Origin: Desulfococcaceae bacterium HSG9 | Lineage (GTDB): Bacteria > Desulfobacterota > Desulfobacteria > Desulfobacterales > JAUCGF01 | Direction of reading: 5' to 3' | Assembly: GCA_030378005.1 (NCBI GenBank) | Contig: JAUCGF010000077.1 | Span: 1 to 64,000, forward strand | DNA length: 64,000 nt | In this document: one piece after another, positions 43,380-52,854 of the stretch | Layout: each line of letters opens with the position of its first letter | How positions within the stretch are numbered: the first letter of the stretch is position 1 | Translations under genes and position numbers: made by a program | Notes under the pieces: model-generated | The model's input: the letters and a program-made list of their open reading frames with translations, nothing else | What the model was told of the DNA's origin: nothing | The model's database searches: none

Positions 43380-45539
43380 ATGCCTTCATTTATTGCAAAG
43401 TTTTTACCTTTTTTAAAATGGTTTGGTAAATATAACGCATATTATCTGCGTATGGACATCATCTCCGGGTTGACTGTGGCCATGGTTTTGATTCCTCAAT
43501 CAATGGCGTATGCTCAACTGGCGGGACTTCCACCGTTTTATGGGCTATACGCCGCTTTTTTACCGCCGATAATTGCGGCCTTATTCGGTTCAAGCCGTCA
43601 ATTGGCCACCGGGCCTGTGGCCGTGGTTTCCTTAATGACCGCAGCGGCGTTAGAGCCACTCGCTGCGAGCGGTTCCGAAGGCTATATCATTTATGCGATT
43701 ATGCTGTCCCTTTTAGTCGGCCTTTTCCAGTTCAGTCTGGGAGTTTTAAGGCTCGGCATGATTGTGAATCTTCTTTCCCATCCGGTGGTCAATGGCTTTA
43801 CCAATGCGGCGGCGATTATTATCGCCTCTTCCCAACTGTCAAAACTGTTTGGCGTTTATGTGGATAAAGCTGAACATCATTACGAAACTATTATACGCGT
43901 CATTGAAGCTGCGTTTGTTTACACCCATTGGCCTACGCTGTTAATGGGAATTCTGGCTTTCGTTATTATGTACACATTGAAGCGTCTTTTACCTACTATC
44001 CCGAATGTTCTGGTGGCCGTGGTCATAACGACAATCCTATCCCAGATATTGGGATTTGAGAATAATCGCGACATCAAACTTGAAGCGCTTAAATCGCATT
44101 CTGTCCGTCAGACGATTCTGGAATTTAACCAGGTTTTTATTGATGCGGCACCGTTGAGTTCCAGACGAGCACAGTTTAAGCTCAAATTGGAAGAAGCGCT
44201 AAAACATGATGATACGACCACTGTGTTAGACGCCAAATTTGATCTCGAATTAATGGACCTTTATAACACCGAATTGAAATATGACAAACTACGGCTGCGA
44301 AAAAAAATCAGAAACGTTTTATTCAGACGTGTGCAAACACCTGATGGTGCGGAACTTTTTTACCCTGATGATAAAACTCCCGATGATAAAAACATCGCGA
44401 AATTAAAAGACGATGGAAATATTTGGCGTATCATCGTGGGAAACAAACCGCTTGATATTGAAAAACTGACGATGATGGGTGGCGGCCAGGTAGTGGGTGC
44501 TGTGCCTGCCGGGTTGCCTGCTCTGCAAGCGCCAACCTTTGACTTCGCTGTCTTTAAATATTTATTACCGTATGCGGCGATTATTTCACTTTTGGGATTT
44601 ATGGAAGCGATTTCCATTGCCAAAGCTATGGCCGGAAAAACGGGACAACGCATTGATCCCAATCAGGAACTGATCGGACAGGGACTGGGGAATATTCTGG
44701 GCGCTATTGGCCAGAGCTATCCAACTTCAGGGTCTTTTTCCAGATCAGCGGTGAATCTTCAGTCCGGCGCTATGACAGGGCTGTCCAGTGTCGTTACCGG
44801 TATAGCGGTCGTTATTGTTTTATTGTTTTTCACACCGCTTTTATATCACCTTCCCCAGTCCGTTCTGGCAGCGGTGATTATGATAGCCGTTTTTGGCCTT
44901 ATCAATATCAGCGGGTTTATTCACGCCTGGAAGGCGCGCTGGTACGACGGCGCGATTTCCATCATCTCTTTTGGATGCACACTGGCGTATGCCCCCCATC
45001 TGGATAAAGGCATTATGGCAGGCGTGGTTTTATCATTGTCAGTATTTTTTTATAAGAATATGCGTCCGGCGGTGGTTGACCTATCCCTTGATGTCCACCA
45101 TAACCTTCGCAATGCAGTGGCGTCCGGTCTTAAAGAGTGCAAATATATTGATGTCGTTCGTTTTGACGGGCCGCTCTTCTTTGCCAATGCCGCGTATCTC
45201 GAAGACCAGATCAGAGACCGCCGCCGCTCTAAAAAAGGCTTAAAACATATTATTTTTGTATGTAACGGTATCAATGATATGGATGCATCCGGCGAAGAGG
45301 TGCTATCCCTGGTTGTGGAAAGGATTCGCAGTGCCGGTATGGATATTTCATTCAGCGGTATGCACCGCGACGTAAAAGCGGTTCTTGAACGCACTCATTT
45401 GAATGTAAAAATAGGGGAAAATCACTTCTTCCCTACGATGGAAAGAGCCATTAGCGCCGTTTACATAAAAACGCACCAGCATAGTGATGAACAAGATTGC
45501 CCCTTGGTGGATGTCGTATTACCTGCAAACAGTGACTGA
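43380..45539 (+). CDS. SulP-family anion transporter with STAS domain and loop insertion
   Basis: The 719-residue transporter has a membrane part of about 20-560 and a C-terminal STAS domain of about 575-705 (HIIFVCNGINDMDASGEEVL). The SulP signature region VLIPQSMAYAQLAGLPPFYGLY lies at 37-57, with PTSGSFSRSAVNLQSGA near 448. Between ILGFENNRD (about 225) and VVGAVPAGLP (371-380) lies about 140 extra charged residues not found in ordinary SulP proteins (usually about 560-600 residues). It moves sulfate, bicarbonate or another anion. It is followed at 78 bases by a regulator gene, and a signalling cluster continues downstream. Confidence 0.9.
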   Translation: MPSFIAKFLPFLKWFGKYNAYYLRMDIISGLTVAMVLIPQSMAYAQLAGLPPFYGLYAAFLPPIIAALFGSSRQLATGPVAVVSLMTAAALEPLAASGSEGYIIYAIMLSLLVGLFQFSLGVLRLGMIVNLLSHPVVNGFTNAAAIIIASSQLSKLFGVYVDKAEHHYETIIRVIEAAFVYTHWPTLLMGILAFVIMYTLKRLLPTIPNVLVAVVITTILSQILGFENNRDIKLEALKSHSVRQTILEFNQVFIDAAPLSSRRAQFKLKLEEALKHDDTTTVLDAKFDLELMDLYNTELKYDKLRLRKKIRNVLFRRVQTPDGAELFYPDDKTPDDKNIAKLKDDGNIWRIIVGNKPLDIEKLTMMGGGQVVGAVPAGLPALQAPTFDFAVFKYLLPYAAIISLLGFMEAISIAKAMAGKTGQRIDPNQELIGQGLGNILGAIGQSYPTSGSFSRSAVNLQSGAMTGLSSVVTGIAVVIVLLFFTPLLYHLPQSVLAAVIMIAVFGLINISGFIHAWKARWYDGAISIISFGCTLAYAPHLDKGIMAGVVLSLSVFFYKNMRPAVVDLSLDVHHNLRNAVASGLKECKYIDVVRFDGPLFFANAAYLEDQIRDRRRSKKGLKHIIFVCNGINDMDASGEEVLSLVVERIRSAGMDISFSGMHRDVKAVLERTHLNVKIGENHFFPTMERAISAVYIKTHQHSDEQDCPLVDVVLPANSD

Positions 45540-45616
45540 ATTTTTGTGGTTTAGGTTTCGTTTTTAACCTGATCCGTAATCTGATGCTTTGAACATCAGA
45601 ATTGAAAGGAGATAAA

Positions 45617-46864
45617 ATGTCGGTAGTAACCATTTTTAGCGGAATTTTCTGTGAGCAGGAGGCTGTGATTGATGACCTGGTGACCGGCATCGGCTATCAG
45701 AAGCTTTCCGAAGACGAAATCGTCGCGCGGGCGACTGATATGGCGGAAATGCCCGAATCCAAAATCACAAGGGCTTTTACGGCCAAAACATCTGTCTTTA
45801 ATAAATTCACTCATGATAAAGAACGTGCCATAGCGTATCTGAAATTGGCATTAGCACAAAAACTGACCGAGGATAATATCATTATAGCGGGCTACACCGG
45901 CCATCTTATTCCTAAATCAGTCAGCCATGTTTTGCGCGTCTGTCTTATCGGTGACCTGAAATATCGTTATGCGGTTGCGGCGTCTCCCAAGGATAATAAC
46001 AGTCAACTGTCCGAAAAGGAGGCGCTGAAACAGATTCGTAAAACAGACAGTGATTGTGGCGCATGGACAGACACAGTTTACGGTATCAGCGATCCATGGG
46101 GCGATTCGATCTATGATCTCGTGCTACCAATGGATAAACTTGGAGCGGCTTCAGCATCATCAGCAATTGCAGAAAATCTTCTTAAAGACATTCTCCGACC
46201 GACTCCGGAATCAGAGCAGGCGGTCAAAGATTTTCTGCTGGCTTCTCAGGTGGGCGTCGAACTGACTAAGCAGGGCCATGATGTTCAGGTGAGTGCTAAA
46301 GATGGAACGGTAACGTTGGTGACCAATAAAAAAGTGCTGCGGCAGAGTCGTCTGGATGATGAACTTAAAAGCATTGTAGAGCCTTTGCCAGGTGTCAAGT
46401 CTGTAAAAACTGAGGTAGGCAAAGATTTTCACCAGTCAGACATCTATCGCAAAACCGATTTCAAAATGCCCTCTAAGGTTCTTCTTGTGGATGACGAACG
46501 GGAATTTGTCCAAACTCTTTCTGAACGGCTGATTATGCGTGACATGGGTTCAGCCGTGGTTTACGATGGTGAAGCGGCACTCAATATAGTGCAGGATGAC
46601 GAACCGGAAGTCATCGTCATTGATCTGAAAATGCCTAATATTGACGGCTTTGAAGTGTTGGAAAAAGTAAAAGTCACTCATCCGGAGATTGAAGTGATTG
46701 TTCTGACCGGTCATGGCTCGGAAGACGACCGGTTAACATGTATGGAACTCGGCGCTTTCGCCTATATGCAAAAACCTGTTGATATCGAAGAATTGAGCTT
46801 TGTGCTTAAAGAAGCACAGGATAAAATTCGCCAGGATAAAGAAATTACTCATAGCGAAACATGA
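45617..46864 (+). CDS. Response regulator fused to cytidylate-kinase-like domain
   Basis: The 415-residue protein. Residues 1-195 match the cytidylate-kinase-like family (LSEKEALKQIRKTDSD, YGISDPWGDSIYDLVLPMDKL), but the Walker A position (FSGIFCEQEAV) lacks GK[ST], so catalysis is doubtful. About 200-270 resembles a BON-like alpha/beta unit (LVTNKKVLR...LPGVKSVKTEVG). REC spans about 286-405, with Asp336 in VIDLKMPN and a conserved MQKPVD Lys. No DNA-binding output is present. ATG 45617 has AAAGGAG upstream. It starts the plus-strand signalling operon and is eight bases from the following kinase, its likely phosphodonor. Confidence 0.85.
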   Translation: MSVVTIFSGIFCEQEAVIDDLVTGIGYQKLSEDEIVARATDMAEMPESKITRAFTAKTSVFNKFTHDKERAIAYLKLALAQKLTEDNIIIAGYTGHLIPKSVSHVLRVCLIGDLKYRYAVAASPKDNNSQLSEKEALKQIRKTDSDCGAWTDTVYGISDPWGDSIYDLVLPMDKLGAASASSAIAENLLKDILRPTPESEQAVKDFLLASQVGVELTKQGHDVQVSAKDGTVTLVTNKKVLRQSRLDDELKSIVEPLPGVKSVKTEVGKDFHQSDIYRKTDFKMPSKVLLVDDEREFVQTLSERLIMRDMGSAVVYDGEAALNIVQDDEPEVIVIDLKMPNIDGFEVLEKVKVTHPEIEVIVLTGHGSEDDRLTCMELGAFAYMQKPVDIEELSFVLKEAQDKIRQDKEITHSET

Positions 46865-46871
46865 TCAATAA

Positions 46872-48617
46872 ATGATAATCATCGACAAACTGAAACCAAA
46901 ATTCTGGGACCACCATGACGTTGCTTCCGGCCCCTACAAGTCGCTATTCAATTTCCGCCGTAAATGGAATCTGGTTGTCCTGCTGACCTCTTCGGTAACT
47001 CTGATACCGCTGCTTTTTATGACTTGGCTGGAATACAAGATTACACTTAGGGCCGCCCGATCTGAAATCCGCATCCAAACATCGCGGAGTGTATCCGAAA
47101 CCTATCAGGCGGTTTCTTATTTCCTGTCCGGGCATAAGCTTGCCATTGATTTTATCCTTGAAGACAACACGTATGAAGACCTGCAAAATAAAAAGCGTCT
47201 GGCATCCATATTTCAAAGTCTGCGCAAAGGAGATGCGGGAGACTTTATTGATATCGGCATTATTGATGCCAAAGGCCGCCAGAAATCTTATGTGGGGCCT
47301 TACAATCTGAAAAATGCTGATTATTGTAACAAAAAATGTTTTAAAGAAGTCACCAAGCGCGGCATGTACATCAGCGATCTCACCATAGGCTCGCGTCATC
47401 TTAAACATCTTGCCATGGCAATCAAACATGATTTGCCGGATGGTTCTTTTTTTATTATAATGGCCACTCTGGATGCCAAGCGTATCAACAAACTTCTTCC
47501 ACAACCGGAATTCAATAAAGGCAGTGATGCTTTTATCGTTAATAAAAACGGACAGCTACAAACCCAATCCCGTTTTTATGGGGATGTCTTAACGCAGTTG
47601 CCTCTATCCATTCCGCCATTTTCAGACAAGGTCAAAGTGTTTGAAACTGCTGATAAGCAGGGGACAGAGTTATTTGCAGGATATGTTTATATTCCGGCAA
47701 CTCCTTTCATCTTAATGATCGTAAGCCAAAAAGAGAAACTTATGGAGCCTTGGCATAATGTCCGGTTGAGGTTCTTTGTCTTCCTGGCGGCCAGTATCAT
47801 TATTATTTTGTGCGTGATAATAGGGATGGCAACCTATCTGGTGAATAAAATCTACACAGCAGACCAAAAACGAATTGTTGCCTTGCATGAAGTGGAATAC
47901 AGCGATAAATTGGCGTCTATCGGTCGTCTGGCATCGGGGGTGGCTCACGAAATCAATAATCCGCTGGCCATTATTAATGAAAAAGCCGGATTTATGAAAG
48001 ATATGTTCACGTTGCAGCAAATCTATGAGCAAGACCCTAAACTCACAGGGTTGGCAGATTCAATTCTGGCATCCGTTAAGCGTTGCCGTGATATTACGCG
48101 GCGTCTTTTGAATTTTGCCCGCCACATGGAAATAAATGTCGAAATCGTCAATCTGCGTGATGTGATTAATGAAATCATCGCTTTCCTCAAAAAAGAGGCC
48201 GAACGCCGTTCTATTGAAATTGTGATTGATATACCGGACGATTTGCCGCAATTGGAAAGTGACCAGGGCAACCTTCACCAGATTTTTCTCAATATCATCA
48301 ATAACGCCTTTGCCGCTTTAAGTGATGGCGGACGCCTGGAAATCGGAGTCAGTCACGAAACGGATGACTTTGTAATCGTTACTTTCAAAGACACCGGATA
48401 CGGTATTCCCCAAGAAGACCTTAAAAGAATTTTTGAACCCTTTTTTACAACCAAATTTGGCCAGGGCGGTACCGGATTGGGACTTTCAATCACTTACGGA
48501 CTGGTTGAAGAGATGGGCGGCAAGATCAGTGTGACCAGTCAATTGAATGAAGGCTCCTGTTTTAATATACAACTGCCTTTGAAAACTGAAAATAAGAAAA
48601 TGCAGAATTCGGAATGA
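46872..48617 (+). CDS. Cache-domain sensor histidine kinase
   Basis: The 581-residue membrane kinase has TM1 at about 34-55, a periplasmic double-Cache-like sensor at about 60-300 (DFIDIGIIDAKGRQKSYVGPYNL, FIVNKNGQLQTQSRF) and TM2 at about 308-332. HisKA has His359 (SGVAHEINNPLAIINEKAGF). HATPase is at about 450-575 (NIINNAFAAL, DTGYGIP, GGTGLGLSITYG). It should sense a small ligand outside and phosphorylate the neighbouring REC proteins. Its gene is packed between the kinase-like/REC regulator and the kinase remnant gene with gaps of 7 and 9 bases, so it belongs to the same operon. Confidence 0.93.
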   Translation: MIIIDKLKPKFWDHHDVASGPYKSLFNFRRKWNLVVLLTSSVTLIPLLFMTWLEYKITLRAARSEIRIQTSRSVSETYQAVSYFLSGHKLAIDFILEDNTYEDLQNKKRLASIFQSLRKGDAGDFIDIGIIDAKGRQKSYVGPYNLKNADYCNKKCFKEVTKRGMYISDLTIGSRHLKHLAMAIKHDLPDGSFFIIMATLDAKRINKLLPQPEFNKGSDAFIVNKNGQLQTQSRFYGDVLTQLPLSIPPFSDKVKVFETADKQGTELFAGYVYIPATPFILMIVSQKEKLMEPWHNVRLRFFVFLAASIIIILCVIIGMATYLVNKIYTADQKRIVALHEVEYSDKLASIGRLASGVAHEINNPLAIINEKAGFMKDMFTLQQIYEQDPKLTGLADSILASVKRCRDITRRLLNFARHMEINVEIVNLRDVINEIIAFLKKEAERRSIEIVIDIPDDLPQLESDQGNLHQIFLNIINNAFAALSDGGRLEIGVSHETDDFVIVTFKDTGYGIPQEDLKRIFEPFFTTKFGQGGTGLGLSITYGLVEEMGGKISVTSQLNEGSCFNIQLPLKTENKKMQNSE

Positions 48618-48626
48618 GGAATTATC

Positions 48627-49286
48627 ATGTCTTATGATACAGACACGGTCGGTATCGCCGGTTTACGTTTTTTTGGGAAAATGTCCGCTTCGATTTCCCA
48701 TGAAATTAAAAATGTACTGGCTATTATTAATGAAAATGCGGGGCTGCTTAAAGATTACACATTAATGGCCGAAAAAGGTCTGGACCTGAACCCGCATCAG
48801 GTATGTGCCAAAGCGGAAAAAATTATGGCACAAGTAGCGCGCGCCGACGAAATTATGAAAAAAATGAACGTTTTGGCCCATAGTATTGACGAAGATCGGC
48901 AACAAACAAATCTGGACGTTATCATTAAATTGATGATCGCCCTATCTGATAGAACGGCTGCCATGAAAACTATAAAATTGGAATTGTCAGCTACGTCAGA
49001 ATCCGTGTCGATCATAACGGCTCCTTTTTTTCTGGAAAATCTTATTTCACTGTGTCTTGACTTTATCCTTAATATGGCAGATGAAGGCAGTGTCCTTCAA
49101 TTGGGGTGCGAAAAAACTAAAAAAGGCGCACTGATCAGGTTTACTCAACCGGGCAAACTTCCAGACGAACAATCGGCCGGTTTTTCTGACGATACCGTTA
49201 CAGCGATGATGGCCGCGCTTCAGGCCGAACTTTTTATGGACCCGGCCTTAGGGGAAATTATTATTACGCTGCCAAAAGAAATATAG
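48627..49286 (+). CDS. Spo0B-like histidine kinase remnant, no ATP site
   Basis: The 219-residue protein keeps a DHp helical hairpin with phospho-acceptor His25 (SASISHEIKNVLAIINENAGLL), closely resembling that of the preceding kinase. The C-terminal part has the rough size of a HATPase domain, but lacks the N box Asn (LENLISLCLDFILN) and any DxGxG or GxGLGL box. It cannot bind ATP in the normal way and may serve as a phosphotransferase, as Spo0B does, or as a dimerising decoy. It is coupled to the upstream kinase and followed by a response regulator at 46 bases. Confidence 0.75.
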   Translation: MSYDTDTVGIAGLRFFGKMSASISHEIKNVLAIINENAGLLKDYTLMAEKGLDLNPHQVCAKAEKIMAQVARADEIMKKMNVLAHSIDEDRQQTNLDVIIKLMIALSDRTAAMKTIKLELSATSESVSIITAPFFLENLISLCLDFILNMADEGSVLQLGCEKTKKGALIRFTQPGKLPDEQSAGFSDDTVTAMMAALQAELFMDPALGEIIITLPKEI

Positions 49287-49331
49287 GGAATTCGGAATGG
49301 AGTATTCCGAATGTATCAAAGGAGTTGAAAT

Positions 49332-49691
49332 ATGGGTGCTAAAGTTTTGCTGATAGATGATGAAACCGAATTTTTGGAAGCGATGGCGGATCGCTTGACG
49401 ATTCGGGGAATGACAGTGTCAACTGCTGAGTCAGTTTATGATGCATTGCAACAAGTGGAAACCAAAATCTTTGATGCGGTTGTTATGGATTTTATGATGC
49501 CGGATATGGATGGCATCAGCGCATTAAAAGCCTTAAAAAAAATCAAACCGGAATTGCATGTGTTTCTGCTTACCGGCTACGCCACCGTAGAAAAAAGAGA
49601 GGAAGCGATACAGTGTGGTGCAGACGCACTCTTTGACAAGCCGGCGAACATCGACCTGCTCACTAAAATAATTCAAAGAGTATATTCTTAA
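49332..49691 (+). CDS. Single-domain response regulator
   Basis: The 119-residue stand-alone REC domain has the acidic pair in LLIDDETEF, phospho-acceptor Asp53 (VVMDFMMPD), the switch Thr in LLTGYA and Lys in DKPANI. There is no output domain, so it acts as a phosphate shuttle or by protein contact. AAAGGAG is upstream. Probably the last gene of the 45617 operon. Confidence 0.93.
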   Translation: MGAKVLLIDDETEFLEAMADRLTIRGMTVSTAESVYDALQQVETKIFDAVVMDFMMPDMDGISALKALKKIKPELHVFLLTGYATVEKREEAIQCGADALFDKPANIDLLTKIIQRVYS

Positions 49692-49701
49692 TCAATTGTG
49701 T

Positions 49702-49717
49702 TCGGCACGATTATTGC
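49702..49717 (+). promoter_or_regulatory. Candidate sigma-54 promoter
   Basis: tcggcacg-atta-ttgc matches the -24/-12 consensus tggcacg-N4-ttgc with exact spacing and one change at its first T. It lies in the 211-base gap ahead of the 49903 regulator, about 185 bases from that start. No activator site was identified. Confidence 0.35.
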
Positions 49718-49902
49718 GTATAAAGCCGACAACACTGTTACATATAAATCACAAATTTCAAAATGTAAAATACCGGTTTGAAAATTTAAATTTTATATGG
49801 ATATTGTGATTTTATTATTTTATAAAATAGCGTACCATATCTTTTTAATGATAAAAAATTTAAAAACAAAATATTAATTTTACTTTTAAAAGGAGGAGAG
49901 TG

Positions 49903-50331
49903 ATGAATGAAAGAGTACTAATTGTTGATGATGAAAAAGAATTTCTTGAAGTGATGGAAGAAAGAATCGCCGCTCGCGGGATGAGGGTGGCTACATCAAT
50001 GTCGGCTAAGGAGGCTCTCACGAGAATTGAAAAAGAATCTTTCGATGCTATTATCATGGATTTCCAAATGCCCGGAATGGATGGTATCGAAGCTCTGAAA
50101 GCTATTAAGGAGAAAAAACCGGAGTTGCAGATTATTCTGCTCACCGGACACGCCAGTGTTAAAAGAGGGGTGGAGGCCATTAAAGAAGGGGCGCTGGATT
50201 TCATGGAAAAACCGGCTGATTTGGATGAACTCACCGAAAAAATTAAAGAAGCCCAAGTCAATAAAATGATTGTAGTGGACAAGCAAAACAAAAAAGTAGT
50301 TGACGAGGTGCTTATGAGATTCGGTTTTTAA
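49903..50331 (+). CDS. Single-domain response regulator with helical tail
   Basis: The 142-residue protein. REC spans 1-120, with acidic residues in LIVDDEKEF, Asp53 (IIMDFQMPG), LLTGHA and MEKPAD. A 20-residue charged tail (KKVVDEVLMRFGF) follows. ATG 49903 follows aaaggaggagag closely; the GTG one codon earlier is unlikely. Highly similar to the 49332 regulator, so probably a duplicate. It is followed by a CBS-domain gene at 74 bases. Confidence 0.93.
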   Translation: MNERVLIVDDEKEFLEVMEERIAARGMRVATSMSAKEALTRIEKESFDAIIMDFQMPGMDGIEALKAIKEKKPELQIILLTGHASVKRGVEAIKEGALDFMEKPADLDELTEKIKEAQVNKMIVVDKQNKKVVDEVLMRFGF

Positions 50332-50405
50332 GAATTACGGCCAATAGTCAGCCCAATTTATTCCTGTAAAATTTTAATGCTTTTTAACTGATGTGGAGGA
50401 TTAAT

Positions 50406-50954
50406 GTGAGAACGATAATTGTAAAGGATTTGATGGTGCCACTCGAAGAATATGCAACGGTTCCTCTGGATGCAACACTCTACGATGCGATCATCGCTTT
50501 GGAAAAAGCTCAAGCGGCATTTGACCCGAAAAAGCATAAACACCGTGCTATTTTAGTGCTTGATGCCGGTGGTAAAGTTGTTGGAAAAATTTCGATTTTT
50601 GATATCCTCATTGCCCTTGAACCGAAATATGGGCAATCAGAAGCTGAAGGAGTGCTTTCCCGTTCAGGCTATAGTTCGGAATTGATTGACTCAATGCTCA
50701 AAGACAATACGCTATGGAGTGAGCCGTTGAATTTTATTTGTGACCGTGCGCCTGAATTGAATGTACGTGATTTTATGGAAACTCCCTCGGATGGTGTGTA
50801 TATTGATGAAAAATCTGCTATGGGTGAAGCGATCCACCAGATTGTTATCCAAAAACATCATTCTTTGCTAGTTACAAGAGAAGGTGAAGTCGTAGGGATT
50901 TTGCGCCTCACCGATGTATTCGCAACAATTTGTGATAAAATCAAGACCTGCTGA
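50406..50954 (+). CDS. CBS-domain pair protein
   Basis: The 182-residue protein consists of two CBS motifs, one at about 5-75 (VKDLMVPLEEYATVPLDATL, LVLDAGGKVVGKISIFDIL) and one at about 118-180 (VRDFMETPSDGVYIDEKSAM, LVTREGEVVGILRLTDVF). They form one Bateman module that binds adenine nucleotides. Start is GTG 50406, because GGAGG ends six bases upstream; an ATG at 50391 overlaps that ribosome site. No catalytic domain. Placed between a REC protein and the DASS and ClC transporter genes, it may gate one of them by energy charge; that is inference. Confidence 0.85.
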   Translation: MRTIIVKDLMVPLEEYATVPLDATLYDAIIALEKAQAAFDPKKHKHRAILVLDAGGKVVGKISIFDILIALEPKYGQSEAEGVLSRSGYSSELIDSMLKDNTLWSEPLNFICDRAPELNVRDFMETPSDGVYIDEKSAMGEAIHQIVIQKHHSLLVTREGEVVGILRLTDVFATICDKIKTC

Positions 50955-51049
50955 TTTTATATCCTGATTGTAAATTGAAAACCAAAGATATTTAAAATCA
51001 GAATCAGGGAAGAAATAATTTACCCTCATGCTAAGAAGTAATTTCTTTC

Positions 51050-51116
51050 TTGCTCTTGCTCTTGCCCTTAATCTTGCTCATGTCATTGAATTAAGAGCTG
51101 GAGCAAGATTAAGAGC
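51050..51116. repeat. cttgctctt hairpin repeat
   Basis: cttgctcttgcccttaatcttgctc and a partly complementary ggagcaagattaagagc form an imperfect hairpin. It is the same repeat type as 19540-19614. It lies in the 257-base gap before the DASS transporter. Confidence 0.7.
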
Positions 51117-51211
51117 TGTAATTTAGTTCTTATGAGATGGGAAAATCATTTCATCCCTGGTTCGAGAACCGTAATTTAAAAATAATATAAAAAATTCTGG
51201 AGGAATATTGT

Positions 51212-52813
51212 ATGGATACACATGGAGAAAAAACAGGAATATTTGCCAAAAAAGGCCTGTGGATCGGCATTGGCGTTGCCATTTTTATACTGGTTGCTTT
51301 TATTTTGCCAACCCCTCAGTCTCTGATTGATGTGATGGAAAAATACGGCTATGTCAACAAGATGATTGAGTGGGAGATCGCTCACGACGTTGAAGGGGCT
51401 TCACGTAAAACGATGATCGTATTAGGAATTGTTCCTATGGCGGTTATCTTTTTTGCAGTCGAAGCGCTTCCTATCGGAGCAACAGGTATCCTGATGCCGC
51501 TTATGGCTTATTTTTTCGGGCTTCTCCCTTTTAATATGATCGGAAAAACCTTTGCCGGTGATGCGCCGTTGTTTATGTTAGGCGTTTTTGCACTGGGAGC
51601 CACGGTGGTGGAAGTTGGCTTTCATAAACGTCTGGCCGTCTGGCTGCTGGGATGGACCAAAGGCTTCTGGGTGCCTATGATCGTGCTGTGCTTCAGCATG
51701 TCGATTGTAGGTTCATTTATGTCGGCTCCGGCTATGTGTTCTTTTATGGTGCCGGTGATGATGGCTGTCTATTACGGCTCGGTCAAAGCCAACAGCCCGG
51801 AGGGGGAAGCTGTTATTCACGATCCGGCTCTGGCCAAATTTCTCCTTTTTTCACTCTGCTTCGCTTTGAACATGGGAGGCCCCGGAACTCCTTCGGCTGG
51901 CGGTCGTAACGTGATTATGATGGGTTTTTTCACCGAATACGGCATACCGATCTCTTACGCCGGCTGGATGAAATACGGGTGGCCGCTGGTGCCGCTTGGA
52001 AGTGGCATGTTGCTGCTCTATATGTGGGCATTTTTCAGTAAAGGAATAAAGACCCGTGACCTCACACCCGGGCTGGAGTTTATTAAGGATGAGACGCGCA
52101 AAATGGGTAAAATGAGTTACGCCGAGTATGTTACCGGCGGATCACTTTTCCTCATTGTAGCACTCTGGATATTTGGCGGGGAAGCCACGGGACTTGGGGG
52201 GCCGGCACTTTTGGCATTGGTTATACCGGTTTTGTTTAAGACCGTCCAATTTGAAAGTATTCTCAAACGTATATCCTTCAATGCCTGGTTCATGTACTGC
52301 GGCGCATTGACCTTAGGCGCGCTTCTAAAAGAAAGCGGAGGCGCTCTCTGGCTGGCGACAACATTTCTTAACGGGCTTTCACAGATCGGTATGGATAAAG
52401 GTTACGGGCTGTGGGTGGGGATGTCCGCCTTCTCAGGCCTTGTCACCAATTTTATGTCTGATGCCGCTACTGTGGCTTTGATCGGGCCTATTGTCGTTCC
52501 CATGGGGATTATGACCCAAGTGGCCGGAGAGCCTTGGGCAATCGGTATGGCCGTTGCGTTGGCATCCTCTTTCGCCCATTTTCTGATCGTGGGTTCACCC
52601 GCAAATGCTTTGACATTCGCACTAGGTATTTATCCTGATACAAATAAGCGGGTGCTGGAGGCGATTGATTTTGTAAAATACGGCTTCGGCTTCTTTATCC
52701 TGTCCATGTTGCTACTCTGGATCGTCGGATTCCTCGTGGTTTACCCCATCGTCGGTTTTCCAGAAGGGATTCTCGAACAGGCTACTAAGGTGCTTCAAAG
52801 CACTGTCCAATAG
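51212..52813 (+). CDS. DASS/SLC13-family sodium:anion symporter
   Basis: The 533-residue membrane protein has about 11-13 helices. The family inverted-repeat signatures are visible: NMGGPGTPSAGGRNVIMMGFF (about 224-244) and TNFMSDAATVALIGPIVVPMG followed by SSFAHFLIVGSPANALTFALG near the C-terminus. It transports dicarboxylates or sulfate with sodium. A GGAGG precedes ATG 51212. It sits between a CBS protein and a ClC channel in the signalling cluster. Substrate not resolved. Confidence 0.9.
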   Translation: MDTHGEKTGIFAKKGLWIGIGVAIFILVAFILPTPQSLIDVMEKYGYVNKMIEWEIAHDVEGASRKTMIVLGIVPMAVIFFAVEALPIGATGILMPLMAYFFGLLPFNMIGKTFAGDAPLFMLGVFALGATVVEVGFHKRLAVWLLGWTKGFWVPMIVLCFSMSIVGSFMSAPAMCSFMVPVMMAVYYGSVKANSPEGEAVIHDPALAKFLLFSLCFALNMGGPGTPSAGGRNVIMMGFFTEYGIPISYAGWMKYGWPLVPLGSGMLLLYMWAFFSKGIKTRDLTPGLEFIKDETRKMGKMSYAEYVTGGSLFLIVALWIFGGEATGLGGPALLALVIPVLFKTVQFESILKRISFNAWFMYCGALTLGALLKESGGALWLATTFLNGLSQIGMDKGYGLWVGMSAFSGLVTNFMSDAATVALIGPIVVPMGIMTQVAGEPWAIGMAVALASSFAHFLIVGSPANALTFALGIYPDTNKRVLEAIDFVKYGFGFFILSMLLLWIVGFLVVYPIVGFPEGILEQATKVLQSTVQ

Positions 52814-52854
52814 CTTATGAGTAAATTACAATACTCAAATTACAAATAGAAATC

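Noticed and set aside
46944-47504. 186-codon minus-strand frame opposite the Cache kinase
   Set aside because: Antisense to the sensor domain of a clear kinase gene.
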